Assembly: GCA_003576805.1 (NCBI GenBank)
Contig: QEVM01000007.1
Coordinates: 1 to 53,361, forward strand
DNA from: Pseudomonadota bacterium
Lineage (GTDB): Bacteria > Myxococcota_A > UBA9160 > PR03
DNA: 53,361 nt
Reading direction: 5' to 3'
Positions 18,629 through 28,450 of this stretch are shown in pieces. The position numbers and the translations under genes were made by a program. Under the pieces are notes generated by a model. The model saw nothing but the letters and a program-made list of their open reading frames with translations. It was not told where the DNA came from and did not search any database. How positions within the stretch are numbered: position 1 is the first letter of the stretch; every line of letters begins with the position of its first letter.

Positions 18629-19342
18629 TCAGGTCGCCAGCCAGCCGCGTTCGAGGTAGGCGCGCAGGATGCGGTCGGCGATCTCGCGCGCGGTGCGCTT
18701 CGCGTCGGCCTCGACACTGGTCAGGAAGATCTCCGAGACGCCCGTCGTGCCCGCGGCGACGCCTGCCGCCGTCGCGGCGGTACCGGCCGCAGCGCCCGCT
18801 CCCAGCGTCACCGCGGCGCCCGGCTTCTTGCCGCTCTTCGCGTCCGTCTCGGCCTCGGCGATGAGCTGGCCGTCCATCCAGACCTGGACGCGCGTGCGGA
18901 CCTCGCTGGCACCAGCGCCGAATCCGACGAGCGTGCGCATCGTTTGGTTGCCCTCGTCGACGGTGAGGAACTTGCCGGCGATGACCGCCGTCGTCGGCGT
19001 CAGCGCGACCCGCCCGGTCGAGCGCTCGGCCGGCAGGCCGGCGTCGCGCAGCTTCGCGACGAGCTCCTCGGCGAGCGCGTTCGACGCCGCGCGGCCGATG
19101 GTGAGCGCCCGTGCGGACGCGAGCTCGCCCTGCGCGTCGCGCGCGATCGTCGGTCCGAGGCCGCGATCGAGCTCGACCTCGGACATCGTCACCGCGAAGT
19201 TTCGCAGCAAGATCCGATCGGGCCGCTCGAGAGCGCCGGCGCGCCGCGTCTGGGTGACGGTCGTCGACGCGCAGCCCGCCACGCACACGGCCATCGCCAA
19301 GAGCGCCAACGCCCGCGTCACCGACGCTTCGTCCGCTCGCAT
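18629..19342 (-). CDS. DUF4410-type lipoprotein
   Basis: A 237-residue protein with an N-terminal lipobox (MAVCVAGCAS, Cys about 24), so it is membrane-anchored. The body shows the DUF4410 pattern: ILLRNFAVTMSEVELD, the ELVAKLRDAGLPAER helix, VIAGKFLTVDEGNQTMRTLVGFGAG and a Gly/Ala-rich loop (GAGAAAGTAATAAGVAAG). The GFGAG segment and following strand are the most typical part. It is the first gene of the DUF4410-DUF2092-secreted protein-esterase group. Function unknown; an outer-envelope role is likely. Confidence 0.75.
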   Translation of the reverse strand: MRADEASVTRALALLAMAVCVAGCASTTVTQTRRAGALERPDRILLRNFAVTMSEVELDRGLGPTIARDAQGELASARALTIGRAASNALAEELVAKLRDAGLPAERSTGRVALTPTTAVIAGKFLTVDEGNQTMRTLVGFGAGASEVRTRVQVWMDGQLIAEAETDAKSGKKPGAAVTLGAGAAAGTAATAAGVAAGTTGVSEIFLTSVEADAKRTAREIADRILRAYLERGWLAT

Positions 19343-19490
19343 TTCGCCTCCTCTGCGTGTCGCAAGCTAACCGCGGGGGCGCCTCGGGTCGAGGCGGCGC
19401 CGCTCGCGCAACCGGCGCACGTCGCCGCGCACGCTCCGACGCGCTAGCCCTGAGAGCGGAAGGCATCCGCGGGACGGGCAAGGAGACCCC

Positions 19491-20576
19491 GTGAAGGCGA
19501 CGCAGGCGCTCCACGAGCTCGGCCAGAGCCTGTGGCTCGACAACATCACGCGCGATCTGCTGACGAGCGGAACGCTCGAGCGCTACGTGAACGAGCTGTC
19601 GGTCACCGGACTCACCTCGAATCCCACCATCTTCGAGAAGGCGATCCGCGAGAGCGCGGCCTACGACGAGTCGATCCGCGCCGGACTCGCGCGCGGAGAG
19701 TCCAGCGAGGAAATCTTCTTCGACCTCGCGATCGAGGATCTCGCGCGGGCGGCGGAGCTGTTCCTCCCGATCTTCGAGCGCACCGACGGCGTCGACGGAT
19801 ACGTCTCGCTCGAGGTGTCGCCCGAGTTCGCATACGACACCGACGCGACGATCGCCGCGGCGAAGGCGCTGCACGCGCGCGCCGGCCGGCCGAACCTGCT
19901 GATCAAGATCCCTGGGACGCGCGAGGGTCTGCCCGCGATCGAGGAGGCGATCTTCGCGGGCGTCCCCGTGAACGTGACGCTGCTCTTCGACTGCGAGCAA
20001 TATCTCGCCGCGGCCGACGCGTTCCTGCGCGGCATCGAGCGCCGCATCGAGGCGGGCCTGAAGCCGGAGGTCGGGTCGGTCGCGTCGCTCTTCATCAGCC
20101 GTTGGGACGCCGCCGTCGCGAAGCGCGTGCCCGAAGCGCTGCACAACCAGCTCGGCGTCGCGATCGGGCGCCAGACGTACGCCGCCTATCGCCGGCTGCT
20201 CGGCTCGCCGCGCTGGCAGCGCGCGTTCAACGAAGGCGCGCGCCCGCAGCGGCTGCTGTGGGCCAGCACCGGAACCAAGGACCCGGACGCCTCCGACGTG
20301 ATCTACATCGAGAGCCTCGCGGCGCCTTTCACCGTCAACACGATGCCCGAGGCGACGCTGCGCGCGCTCGCCGACCACGGCCGCGCCGGCGCGATCATCC
20401 CGCCCGACGGCGGCGACGCGGAGGCCGTGCTCGCGCGCTTCCGCGACGCGGGCGTCGATCTCGACGCGCTCGCCGCGCAGCTCCAGCGGGACGGCGCGGC
20501 GTCGTTCGTGAAGTCGTGGCGCTCGCTGCTCGACGGGATCGCAGCGCGGCGCGAGGCGCTCGCGCGCGCTTCGTAG
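19491..20576 (+). CDS. tal: Transaldolase
   Basis: A 361-residue transaldolase of the longer (actinobacterial/cyanobacterial-like) subfamily. It moves a dihydroxyacetone unit between sugar phosphates in the non-oxidative pentose phosphate pathway. Visible features are LWLDNITRDLL, TGLTSNPTIFEKAI, the Schiff-base Lys in LLIKIPGT, NVTLLFDCEQY, SLFISRWD and STGTKDP. The start is GTG 19491 with an AAGGAG ribosome site. No other pentose-phosphate gene is adjacent. Confidence 0.95.
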   Translation: MKATQALHELGQSLWLDNITRDLLTSGTLERYVNELSVTGLTSNPTIFEKAIRESAAYDESIRAGLARGESSEEIFFDLAIEDLARAAELFLPIFERTDGVDGYVSLEVSPEFAYDTDATIAAAKALHARAGRPNLLIKIPGTREGLPAIEEAIFAGVPVNVTLLFDCEQYLAAADAFLRGIERRIEAGLKPEVGSVASLFISRWDAAVAKRVPEALHNQLGVAIGRQTYAAYRRLLGSPRWQRAFNEGARPQRLLWASTGTKDPDASDVIYIESLAAPFTVNTMPEATLRALADHGRAGAIIPPDGGDAEAVLARFRDAGVDLDALAAQLQRDGAASFVKSWRSLLDGIAARREALARAS

Positions 20577-20665
20577 CGTCGGAGGGATCGCCGCGCCGCA
20601 GCGTTCCGCGGCCGCGCGCGACGTTCGTGCGGCGCCGCGGCCGGATCGCGCTACCGGTCTTCGCG

Positions 20666-22993
20666 ATGAAGGCGGGATCCTGCGTCGCGATCGCGGTGCT
20701 GCTCGTCGCGACCGCTTCGGGTTGCGAGCGCGGCGAGCGATCCCCCGCGCCTCCCGAAGAAGTCGCCGCGCAGCCGGAAGCGCCACACTTCGTCGGGTCG
20801 GAGCGCTGCGGCGCCTGCCATCCGAGCGAGGCGGCCGCGTGGCGCGCGTCGCACCACGCGAAGGCGATGCAGGTGGCCGAGGCGAAGACGCTGCTCGGCG
20901 ACTTCGGCGACCGCACGTTCGCCGCCGGCGGCGTCGTGACGAGATTCGTGCGACGCGACCGGCGCGCCTTCGTCCGCACGGAGGGCGCCGACGGCGCGCC
21001 GCACGAGTACGAGGTGGCGTACACGTTCGGCGTCGATCCCCTCCAGCAGCTCCTCCTTCCGCTCGATCGCGGACGCCTGCAGGCGACGACCGTCGCGTGG
21101 GATGCGCGGCCCGCGAGCGCCGGCGGGCAGCGCTGGTTCTCGCTGCACGGCGACGAGAGCGTGCCGCCCGGCGACCCGCTGCACTGGACCGACCTCGCGC
21201 AGAACTGGAACGCGTCGTGCGCCGAGTGCCACTCGACCGACGTGCAGAAGGGGTACCGCCCCACGGAAGACCGTTACGAGACGAAGTGGTCGGAGGTCTC
21301 GGTCGGCTGCGAGGCGTGCCATGGCCCGGGCTCGCGTCACGTCGCGTGGGCGGCGCAGCCATCGCGCGCGGGCGACGACGCCGCGGATCGCGGCCTCGTG
21401 GTGGCGCTGGCGAGCGACGGCGCGCGGTGGGTTCTCGATCCCGGCGCGCCGATCGCACGCCGCAGCGCGCCGCGCACGTCGCACGCCGAGATGGACGCGT
21501 GCGGACGCTGCCACTCGCGCCGCTCGGGGATCACCGAGCCGTACGTGTACGGCAAGCCGCTGCTCGACACGCACCGCCCCGCGCTCCTCGATGCGGAGCT
21601 CTACACCGCGGATGGTCAGATCCTCGACGAGGTCTACGAGTGGGGGTCGTTCCTCCAGAGCCGCATGCACGCGGCGGGCGTCGCGTGCAGCGACTGCCAC
21701 GAGCCGCACGGCGGTGCGCTGCGCGCGGAAGGCAGTGCGGTCTGTGCGCAGTGTCATCGCGCGGAGGCGTTCGACGTCCCGGAGCATCATCGTCACACGG
21801 CCGGCAGCGAGGCCTCGCGCTGTGTCTCCTGCCACATGCCGACGCGGCTCTACATGACGGTCGATGCGCGGCACGATCACTCGCTGCGCGTGCCCCGTCC
21901 CGATCTCGCGGCGAAGCTCGGCACGCGCGACGCCTGCACGAGCTGCCACGTCGATCGGGCGCCCGAGTGGGCGGCGGCGGCGGTCGCGCGCTGGTACGGG
22001 GAGTCGCGGCGGCGCGAGCCGCACTTCGGCGAGGCGCTGCACGCGGCGCGCAGCGGAGCGCTCGGCGCCGAAGGCGCGCTCGCCGAGGTGGCCGCGGACG
22101 CGCGACAGCCGGCGATCGCGCGGGCGACGGCGCTCGCCGAGCTCGCCGGCTGGATCGGCGAAGCGTCCTTCGCGATCGCGCAGCGCGCGGCGGCGGACCG
22201 CGATCCGCTGCTGCGGCTCGGCGCGATCGAAGCGCTGCAGGGCGTGGATCCGACCGCGCGCGTCGGCCCGATCGCACCGTTGCTGCGCGATCCGGTGCGC
22301 GCGGTGCGGATCGCGGCGGCGAACGCGCTGGCGTCCGCCCCTGCGTCCGAATGGACGCCGCCGGATCGCGCCGCACTGGCCGCCGCGCTCGCCGAGTGGC
22401 GCGCGGCGCAGATGGCGAACGCCGATCGCCCGGAAGCGCGCGTCAACCTGGGCGCGCTGCACGCGCAGCTCGGCGAGCGCGACGCCGCGCACGCCGAGTA
22501 CGAGGCGGCGCTGCGGCTCGGGCCGTGGTTCGTTCCGGCGTACCTGAACCTCGCCGATCTGCTCCGCGAGGAGGGCCGCGACGACGAGGCGGAGCCGCTG
22601 CTGCGCCGCGCGCTCGAGATCGCGCCCGACTCCGCCGACGCGCAGCACGCGCTCGGGCTGCTGTTGGTGCGCCGGCGCCAGATGCCGGACGCGCTCGCCG
22701 CGCTGGGCCGCGCGGCGGAGCTGGCGCCCGCGAACGCGCGCTACGCGTACGTGTACGCAGTCGCGCTGCAGTCGACCGGCGAGGCGGAGCGCGCGCTCTC
22801 GTTCCTCGCACGCGTGCACGGCGAGCGGCCCGGCGCCCGCGAGCCGCTGGTCGGACTCGCGACGCTCGCGCGCGACGCCGGACGGCTCGCGGAAGCGCGC
22901 CGCTGGGCCGAGCGGCTCGCCGTCGCGGCGCCGGACGACCCGCGCGCTGCGGCGCTGCTGCGCGAGATCGACGCTGGAACGGTGTCGCCGTGA
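20666..22993 (+). CDS. Octaheme c-type cytochrome with HEAT and TPR repeats
   Basis: A 775-residue exported protein. The signal peptide ends in TASGC (Cys about 20), consistent with a lipoprotein. Eight CXXCH heme-binding motifs follow: CGACH, CAECH, CEACH, CGRCH, CSDCH, CAQCH, CVSCH and CTSCH, all within about the first 430 residues. Then come HEAT-like repeats (about 465-580) and three or more TPR repeats (about 590-760: ARVNLGALHAQLGERDAAHAEYEAALRLGP and relatives). It is likely a periplasmic or outer-surface electron-transfer protein with a protein-binding tail. Such cytochrome-TPR fusions are known from uncultured and planctomycete-like genomes. The ATG at 20666 is chosen because it gives the signal peptide. 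Confidence 0.85.
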   Translation: MKAGSCVAIAVLLVATASGCERGERSPAPPEEVAAQPEAPHFVGSERCGACHPSEAAAWRASHHAKAMQVAEAKTLLGDFGDRTFAAGGVVTRFVRRDRRAFVRTEGADGAPHEYEVAYTFGVDPLQQLLLPLDRGRLQATTVAWDARPASAGGQRWFSLHGDESVPPGDPLHWTDLAQNWNASCAECHSTDVQKGYRPTEDRYETKWSEVSVGCEACHGPGSRHVAWAAQPSRAGDDAADRGLVVALASDGARWVLDPGAPIARRSAPRTSHAEMDACGRCHSRRSGITEPYVYGKPLLDTHRPALLDAELYTADGQILDEVYEWGSFLQSRMHAAGVACSDCHEPHGGALRAEGSAVCAQCHRAEAFDVPEHHRHTAGSEASRCVSCHMPTRLYMTVDARHDHSLRVPRPDLAAKLGTRDACTSCHVDRAPEWAAAAVARWYGESRRREPHFGEALHAARSGALGAEGALAEVAADARQPAIARATALAELAGWIGEASFAIAQRAAADRDPLLRLGAIEALQGVDPTARVGPIAPLLRDPVRAVRIAAANALASAPASEWTPPDRAALAAALAEWRAAQMANADRPEARVNLGALHAQLGERDAAHAEYEAALRLGPWFVPAYLNLADLLREEGRDDEAEPLLRRALEIAPDSADAQHALGLLLVRRRQMPDALAALGRAAELAPANARYAYVYAVALQSTGEAERALSFLARVHGERPGAREPLVGLATLARDAGRLAEARRWAERLAVAAPDDPRAAALLREIDAGTVSP

Positions 22994-23005
22994 GACGGCG
23001 ACCGC

Positions 23006-23869
23006 TCAGCGACGGCGGCTCGAGCGCTCGAGCCGGCGCGCCATCGCGCGATGGAACGGCTCGTGTCCGTGCCGGAAGACCCACTGCACGAGGCCGGGCG
23101 CCAGCGCGTGCGCGACGTCGAGCGCGGTCGTCCAACGCGGTGCGACGCGCACCGGCCGCTGCACGATTGCCCAGCCGATGCGCCGCGCCGCGCGCTCCGC
23201 GTCGAGCGCGGGAAAGGCGTCGTAGATGCGCGTCGGGGCCAGCATGGCGGTGCGCACGAGCGGCATGTGGATCGTCGTCACGTCGATGCCGCGGCCGCCC
23301 AGCTCCAGACGCAGCGTGCGCGCGAACTCGTCGGCGGCCGCCTTGGCGGCGGCGTACGCGGCGAAGTTGGGAGCGCCCGTCTGCACGCCGATCGTCGAGA
23401 CCTGCACGATGTGGCCGGCGCCGCGCGCCAGCATGCCGGGGAGCAGCCCGAGCGTCAGCGCCATCGGCCCGAGGTAGTTCACTTCGACGAGGCGCCGGAG
23501 GTCCTCCGGTGCGTGCTCGAGCGCAGCGCGGCGCAGCGAATGGCCGGCGTTGTTCACGAGGACGTCGACCGGCCCGTCGTCGCGCTGCACGACGTCGGCG
23601 AGTGCCCGGCTAGCGTCGACGTCGGAGAGGTCCGCGGCGCGGACCTGCGCGCGGCCGCCGAGCTGCGCGCACGCGGCGGCGACCTGCTCGAGCTCGTCGC
23701 GGCGCCGCGCGACGATCACGAGATCGGCGCCCGCGCGCGCCGCCTGCAGCGCGAAGGCGCGCCCGATGCCGGACGACGCGCCAGTGACGACGATGCGACG
23801 GCCGCGCAGCGCCGCAGCGAGCCGCGCGACGTACCGCTCCTCGATCTTCGCGCGAAAGCGCTGCAGCAT
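23006..23869 (-). CDS. SDR-family oxidoreductase (acyl-reductase-like)
   Basis: A 287-residue SDR with TGASSGIG (about 30-37), NNAGHS, the catalytic Ser in VSTIGV and YAAAK. The substrate-binding end, IHMPLVRTAMLAPTRIYDAFPAL, resembles the SDR half of bacterial fatty acyl-CoA reductases and related lipid-acting SDRs. An Arg after the second strand (VARRRDE) suggests NADPH. It lies 63 bases after mreB in the same direction and ends 13 bases from the convergent cytochrome gene. Confidence 0.85.
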   Translation of the reverse strand: MLQRFRAKIEERYVARLAAALRGRRIVVTGASSGIGRAFALQAARAGADLVIVARRRDELEQVAAACAQLGGRAQVRAADLSDVDASRALADVVQRDDGPVDVLVNNAGHSLRRAALEHAPEDLRRLVEVNYLGPMALTLGLLPGMLARGAGHIVQVSTIGVQTGAPNFAAYAAAKAAADEFARTLRLELGGRGIDVTTIHMPLVRTAMLAPTRIYDAFPALDAERAARRIGWAIVQRPVRVAPRWTTALDVAHALAPGLVQWVFRHGHEPFHRAMARRLERSSRRR

Positions 23870-23932
23870 GCGGGCTCCCGTCCGAAGCGCTGCCCCGGAG
23901 ACTAGGAGCCCCTCGCGCGCTGCGCTGCGCCG

Positions 23933-24967
<1,035 letters not shown>

Positions 24968-25097
24968 CGCGGTCTCCGCTCGAGGGGCCCGGGGTTCGTG
25001 GGGGCCGCTCACCGTCTCATCGGCGGGACTGGGCGGAAGTTGAGGCCGCGCGCGGGTTGGGCCCGCAGTTGCGCCAGCGCTGCGACGGGAACGCGGC

Positions 25098-25490
25098 TCA
25101 GTGAGCCGGTGTCTGCGACGGAGCCTGCGCCGGAGGCGCGGCGGGGTCCGCGGCGGCGACGGACTCGAGCGCGTGGATGCGCTCGCGGACGTCGGCGAGG
25201 GAGCCGCGGATCGTGTCGATCTGCGCGCGGCGCGCGGCGATCTCGCGCTGCGCGCTCGCGAGCGATGCGGTCAGCTCTTCGACGCGCGCCTCGAGCGCCG
25301 CGGCCCGCCGCCACTCCTCGACCGCGACGATCGCGACGGCGACGAGCAGCGCGGCGACCAGAACCCGAAGCGCGCTGCGCCAGCGCTTGCGGTCCGGCGC
25401 GGTTTCGGGCGCCGAGGGTGCTTCGGCGGACTTCGGCGCGTCGGCGTCGTAGACAAGCCGCGGCGTCCCGCCCGGCTCGGACGTCGTCAC
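25098..25490 (-). CDS. Small membrane protein with coiled coil, coupled to pafA
   Basis: A 130-residue protein of no family known to me. Residues 1-35 are acidic and Pro-rich. A basic patch (RKRWR, 34-38) precedes a single membrane helix (41-58), and residues 62-112 form a heptad-like coiled coil (ALEARVEELTASLASAQREI and onward). The tail is Ala/Pro/Gln-rich. By the positive-inside rule the N-terminus is cytoplasmic and the coiled coil periplasmic. The GTG start (25490) overlaps the pafA stop (GTGA), so translation is coupled to the Pup ligase. The topology recalls FtsB/DivIC-like proteins, but no specific match is claimed. Confidence 0.75.
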   Translation of the reverse strand: MTTSEPGGTPRLVYDADAPKSAEAPSAPETAPDRKRWRSALRVLVAALLVAVAIVAVEEWRRAAALEARVEELTASLASAQREIAARRAQIDTIRGSLADVRERIHALESVAAADPAAPPAQAPSQTPAH

Positions 25491-26893
25491 GACTGGATGA
25501 CGAGCTTCGAGAGGCTCGTCTTGCGCAGGTTGGTCTTCTGGATGGTGCGCACCAGCTCCGCGACCTTCTCGGTGTCGGTCTCGAAAGGATTGTTGCAGAT
25601 CACGCGCACGTTCAGAAGGTTGCCCAGCCGGATGTTCGACCAGTCGAGGTCGTACTGAATCGAGTTCTGGCGGGCGAGCTTGATGAACTCGCCCCGCATC
25701 TTGGCGCGCGTGTCCGGCGGCGGCTCGGTCTTCGCCTTCAGGATCTCGTCGTCGTTCAGGATGCGCTCGACGGCGCCCTTGCGCTCCAGCAGGTAGTAGA
25801 GGCCGCGGTTCACGCGGATGTCGTGGTACTGCAGGTCGAGCATGAAAACGCGCGGGTCGTTCCAGCTCGCGCCCTTGCGCTGGAGGAACGATTCGATGAG
25901 CTGGCGCTTGATGATCCAGTCGACCTCGCGGCCCAGCTTGTCCGGCTCGGTGTCGAGGCAGTCGAGGACGTACTGCCACTTGACGACGGAGTCCTTGAGC
26001 TCGTCCGAAACCGGATACTGCTCGATGTAGCGCTGGGCCATCTCGCAGTACTCGCGCTGGATCTCGATCGGCGAGTACTCGCGCCCGTTGTCGAGCCGGA
26101 GCTTGCGCTTGCAGGTGGTGTCGTACGAGATGTCCTTGATCGCCTTCACCGGATTGCGAAGCGTGAAGTCCTTGTTGATGAAGTTGTCCTCGATCATCTG
26201 CAGCACGACCGCGCACGAGCCGATCTTCACGAAGTTCGTGTACTCGCTCATGTTCGAGTCGCCCACGATGACGTGGAGGCGGCGGTACTTCTCGCGGTCC
26301 GCGTGCGGCTCGTCGCGGGTGTTGATGATCGAGCGGTCGTTCGTCGTGGTGCCGGAGATCTTCTGGTAGATGTGCTGTGCGCGCTGGCTGATGCAGTAGT
26401 GCACGCCGTCCTGCGTCTGGAAGACCTTGCCCGCGCCCGTGTAGATTTGGCGCGTCACGAGGAACGGAATCAGCTGCTCCGCGAGGTAGTAGAAGTCGAC
26501 GTCGCGGTCGACGAGGTAGTTCTCGTGGCAGCCGTAGCTGTTTCCGACGAAGTCGGTGTTGTTCTTGAAGATCGAGAGCTTCCCGGCGATCCGCTCCTCG
26601 CGGATCTTCTCCTCCGCGTAGTCCTCGAGCTCCTCGAGGATCCGTTCGCCCGCCTTGTCGTAGACGATGAGCTGGCGCGGGGACGCGCATTCGGGCGTCG
26701 CGTACTCGGGATGGCAGCCGGTGTCCTGGTAGAAGCGCGCGCCGTTCTCGAGGAAGACGTTCAGGAAGTGCTCGGTGGTGATCAGCTTCTCGAACAGGAA
26801 GCGGATCGCCTTCTCCACCGGGAGCGTCTTGCGACCCTCGGGCGTGAAGATGATTCCGTACTCGGTTTCGACGCCGTAGATGCGCTTCTGCAC
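25487..26893 (-). CDS. pafA: Pup-protein ligase PafA
   Basis: A 468-residue glutamine-synthetase-like ligase that joins the C-terminal glutamate of Pup to substrate lysines using ATP. The opening QKRIYGVETEYGI carries the metal/ATP glutamate; NGARFYQDTGCHPEYATPEC carries the catalytic Asp (about residue 57). FKNNTDFVGNSYGCHENYL and INTRDEPHADREKYRRLHV are near-identical to actinobacterial PafA. It lacks the ~40-residue Dop loop, which separates it from Dop. The start is GTG 26893 with an upstream GAGG. It follows prcA after 25 bases. Confidence 0.97.
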   Translation of the reverse strand: MQKRIYGVETEYGIIFTPEGRKTLPVEKAIRFLFEKLITTEHFLNVFLENGARFYQDTGCHPEYATPECASPRQLIVYDKAGERILEELEDYAEEKIREERIAGKLSIFKNNTDFVGNSYGCHENYLVDRDVDFYYLAEQLIPFLVTRQIYTGAGKVFQTQDGVHYCISQRAQHIYQKISGTTTNDRSIINTRDEPHADREKYRRLHVIVGDSNMSEYTNFVKIGSCAVVLQMIEDNFINKDFTLRNPVKAIKDISYDTTCKRKLRLDNGREYSPIEIQREYCEMAQRYIEQYPVSDELKDSVVKWQYVLDCLDTEPDKLGREVDWIIKRQLIESFLQRKGASWNDPRVFMLDLQYHDIRVNRGLYYLLERKGAVERILNDDEILKAKTEPPPDTRAKMRGEFIKLARQNSIQYDLDWSNIRLGNLLNVRVICNNPFETDTEKVAELVRTIQKTNLRKTSLSKLVIQS

Positions 26894-26918
26894 GAGGAAC
26901 CTCGGCCAGGGCCTGCGG

Positions 26919-27614
26919 TCAGCCGAGAATAGCCCTTACCTCTTCGGCAGTGGCGCGGCGGAACTTGCGGTCGCCGCGTTCCCGATCCAACGTGCATACT
27001 TCGAGCCGTTCGGCGGCCATGCGTGCGGCGCCGTTCGAAGCCGTGACGAGCGCGGCCACTCCGAGACGCGCCGCATCCCCAAGGGGCAGGCCTTCGCGGT
27101 AGTGCTCCTTCAGATATCCCTCGATGCGTTCCACCGTGCCCCCGATCCCGCAGTAGCCGCGATGATCGGAGATCGTTCCGTCGTATTGCACGCGATACAT
27201 CGCGTTCTCTTCGTGACCGATGAATCGCGGATCGCCGACTTCGGCGACGATCACTTCCACCTCGAGCGGCTTCATCTGCTGCGTGAAGACGTCGCCGATC
27301 GCCTGCGAGTAGGCGTTGGCGAGGGCCTTCGCGCGCACGTCCTCGCGGCTGTACTGATAGCCGCGCACGTCGCAGAAGCGGACGCCGATCTTCCGAAGCT
27401 GGTCGAACTCGCTGAACTTTCCGACCCCCGCGAACGCGATGCGGTCGTAGATCTCGCCGATCTTCGACAGGCTCGACGGGTTCTCCGCGACGAGCAGGAT
27501 GCCCTTCTCGTATTCGAGGGCGACGATGGAGCGACCGCGCGAGATGCCCTTGCGGGCATACTCCGCCTTGTCCTGCATCAGCTGTTCGGGCGAAACGTAG
27601 AACGGGATCGACAT
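26919..27614 (-). CDS. prcA: 20S proteasome alpha subunit
   Basis: A 231-residue alpha-type subunit, forming the gated outer rings of the core particle. YVSPEQLMQDKAEYARKGISRGRSIVALEYEKGILLVAENP is the N-terminal gate helix and first strands seen in bacterial PrcA. There is no catalytic Thr, as expected. The ATG at 27614 overlaps the prcB stop (TGATG), so alpha and beta subunits are made in step. Followed by pafA after 25 bases. Confidence 0.97.
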   Translation of the reverse strand: MSIPFYVSPEQLMQDKAEYARKGISRGRSIVALEYEKGILLVAENPSSLSKIGEIYDRIAFAGVGKFSEFDQLRKIGVRFCDVRGYQYSREDVRAKALANAYSQAIGDVFTQQMKPLEVEVIVAEVGDPRFIGHEENAMYRVQYDGTISDHRGYCGIGGTVERIEGYLKEHYREGLPLGDAARLGVAALVTASNGAARMAAERLEVCTLDRERGDRKFRRATAEEVRAILG

Positions 27615-28420
27615 CAGGCCCCCGCGGCGACCGGCCGGCGCGCGATCGCCACGCGCTCGCGATAGGTCTGCTCGATCTCTTCCCGAGAGAACTCGACCGC
27701 GCCCTCTGCCGTGCAGTGGAATATCACCGGGTAGATGCCGCGCACGAGATCGACGCCGCCCGTCGCGCGGTCCTCGTCCGACGCGTCGGTGAGCGCCTGG
27801 AGCGCGAGCACGAGCGCTTCGGCGCGGGTCAGCTCGGGATGCCACGCCTTCTTCAGCGACTCGCGCGCGTAGAGGCTGCCACTGCCCGACGCCTCGAACT
27901 CGGCCTCCTCGTAGCGGCCGCCCGTCACGTCGTACTTCCAGAGCCGTCCGATACGACGCCGCCGGTCGTAGCCGGCGAAGATCGGCACGACGACGAGCCC
28001 CTGCATCGCCGCCGGCAGGTTCGCGCGCACCATCTGCGAGAGCTTGTTGGCCTTGCCCTCGAGCTCGAGGGGCTCGCCTTCGATCTTCTCGTAGTGCTCG
28101 AGCTCGATGCGCAGCATGCGCGCCATCTCGACCGCGGGGCCCGCGGCGCCGGCGATCGCGACGAGTGAGTGGCCGTCGGTCGGGTAGACCTTCTGCATGT
28201 CGCGCGACGCGACGCGGTGGCCCTCGGTCGCGAGCCGGTCGCCCGCCATGAGAACCCCGTCCGCGAACCGCATCGCGAGCACGGTGGTCCCGTGCGGAAC
28301 GCCGGGTATGAATCCCCCGTCGGCCGCCGGGCGTTCGAGCGCGGTCGGCCGCAGATGCGGATGATCGACCTCGAGCATCTCGAAGAAGCTCGCGCCCTGG
28401 TACTTGCCTCGGAACAGCAC
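27614..28420 (-). CDS. prcB: 20S proteasome beta subunit
   Basis: A 268-residue catalytic subunit. A 44-residue propeptide ends in PHG, directly before TTVLAMRFADGVLMAGD. After autocleavage the N-terminal Thr (precursor Thr45) is the nucleophile. Counting from it, Asp17 and Lys33 fall exactly where the active site needs them. The start is a GTG at 28420 with GGAGG ten bases upstream, 30 bases after pup. The C-terminal helix and strands are complete. Confidence 0.97.
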   Translation of the reverse strand: MLFRGKYQGASFFEMLEVDHPHLRPTALERPAADGGFIPGVPHGTTVLAMRFADGVLMAGDRLATEGHRVASRDMQKVYPTDGHSLVAIAGAAGPAVEMARMLRIELEHYEKIEGEPLELEGKANKLSQMVRANLPAAMQGLVVVPIFAGYDRRRRIGRLWKYDVTGGRYEEAEFEASGSGSLYARESLKKAWHPELTRAEALVLALQALTDASDEDRATGGVDLVRGIYPVIFHCTAEGAVEFSREEIEQTYRERVAIARRPVAAGA

Positions 28421-28450
28421 CCCCCAAATGCCTCCGAGCGGCGCGGCCCG

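Noticed and set aside
20606..20640. CCGCGGC / GCCGCGG inverted repeat between tal and the cytochrome gene
   Set aside because: Seven GC pairs with a 21-base loop are expected by chance in sequence this GC-rich.
26919..28420. HslUV or archaeal-type proteasome instead of a bacterial 20S core
   Set aside because: Separate alpha and beta subunits next to pup, dop and pafA, plus an Mpa GQYL tail, fit only the bacterial Pup-proteasome.
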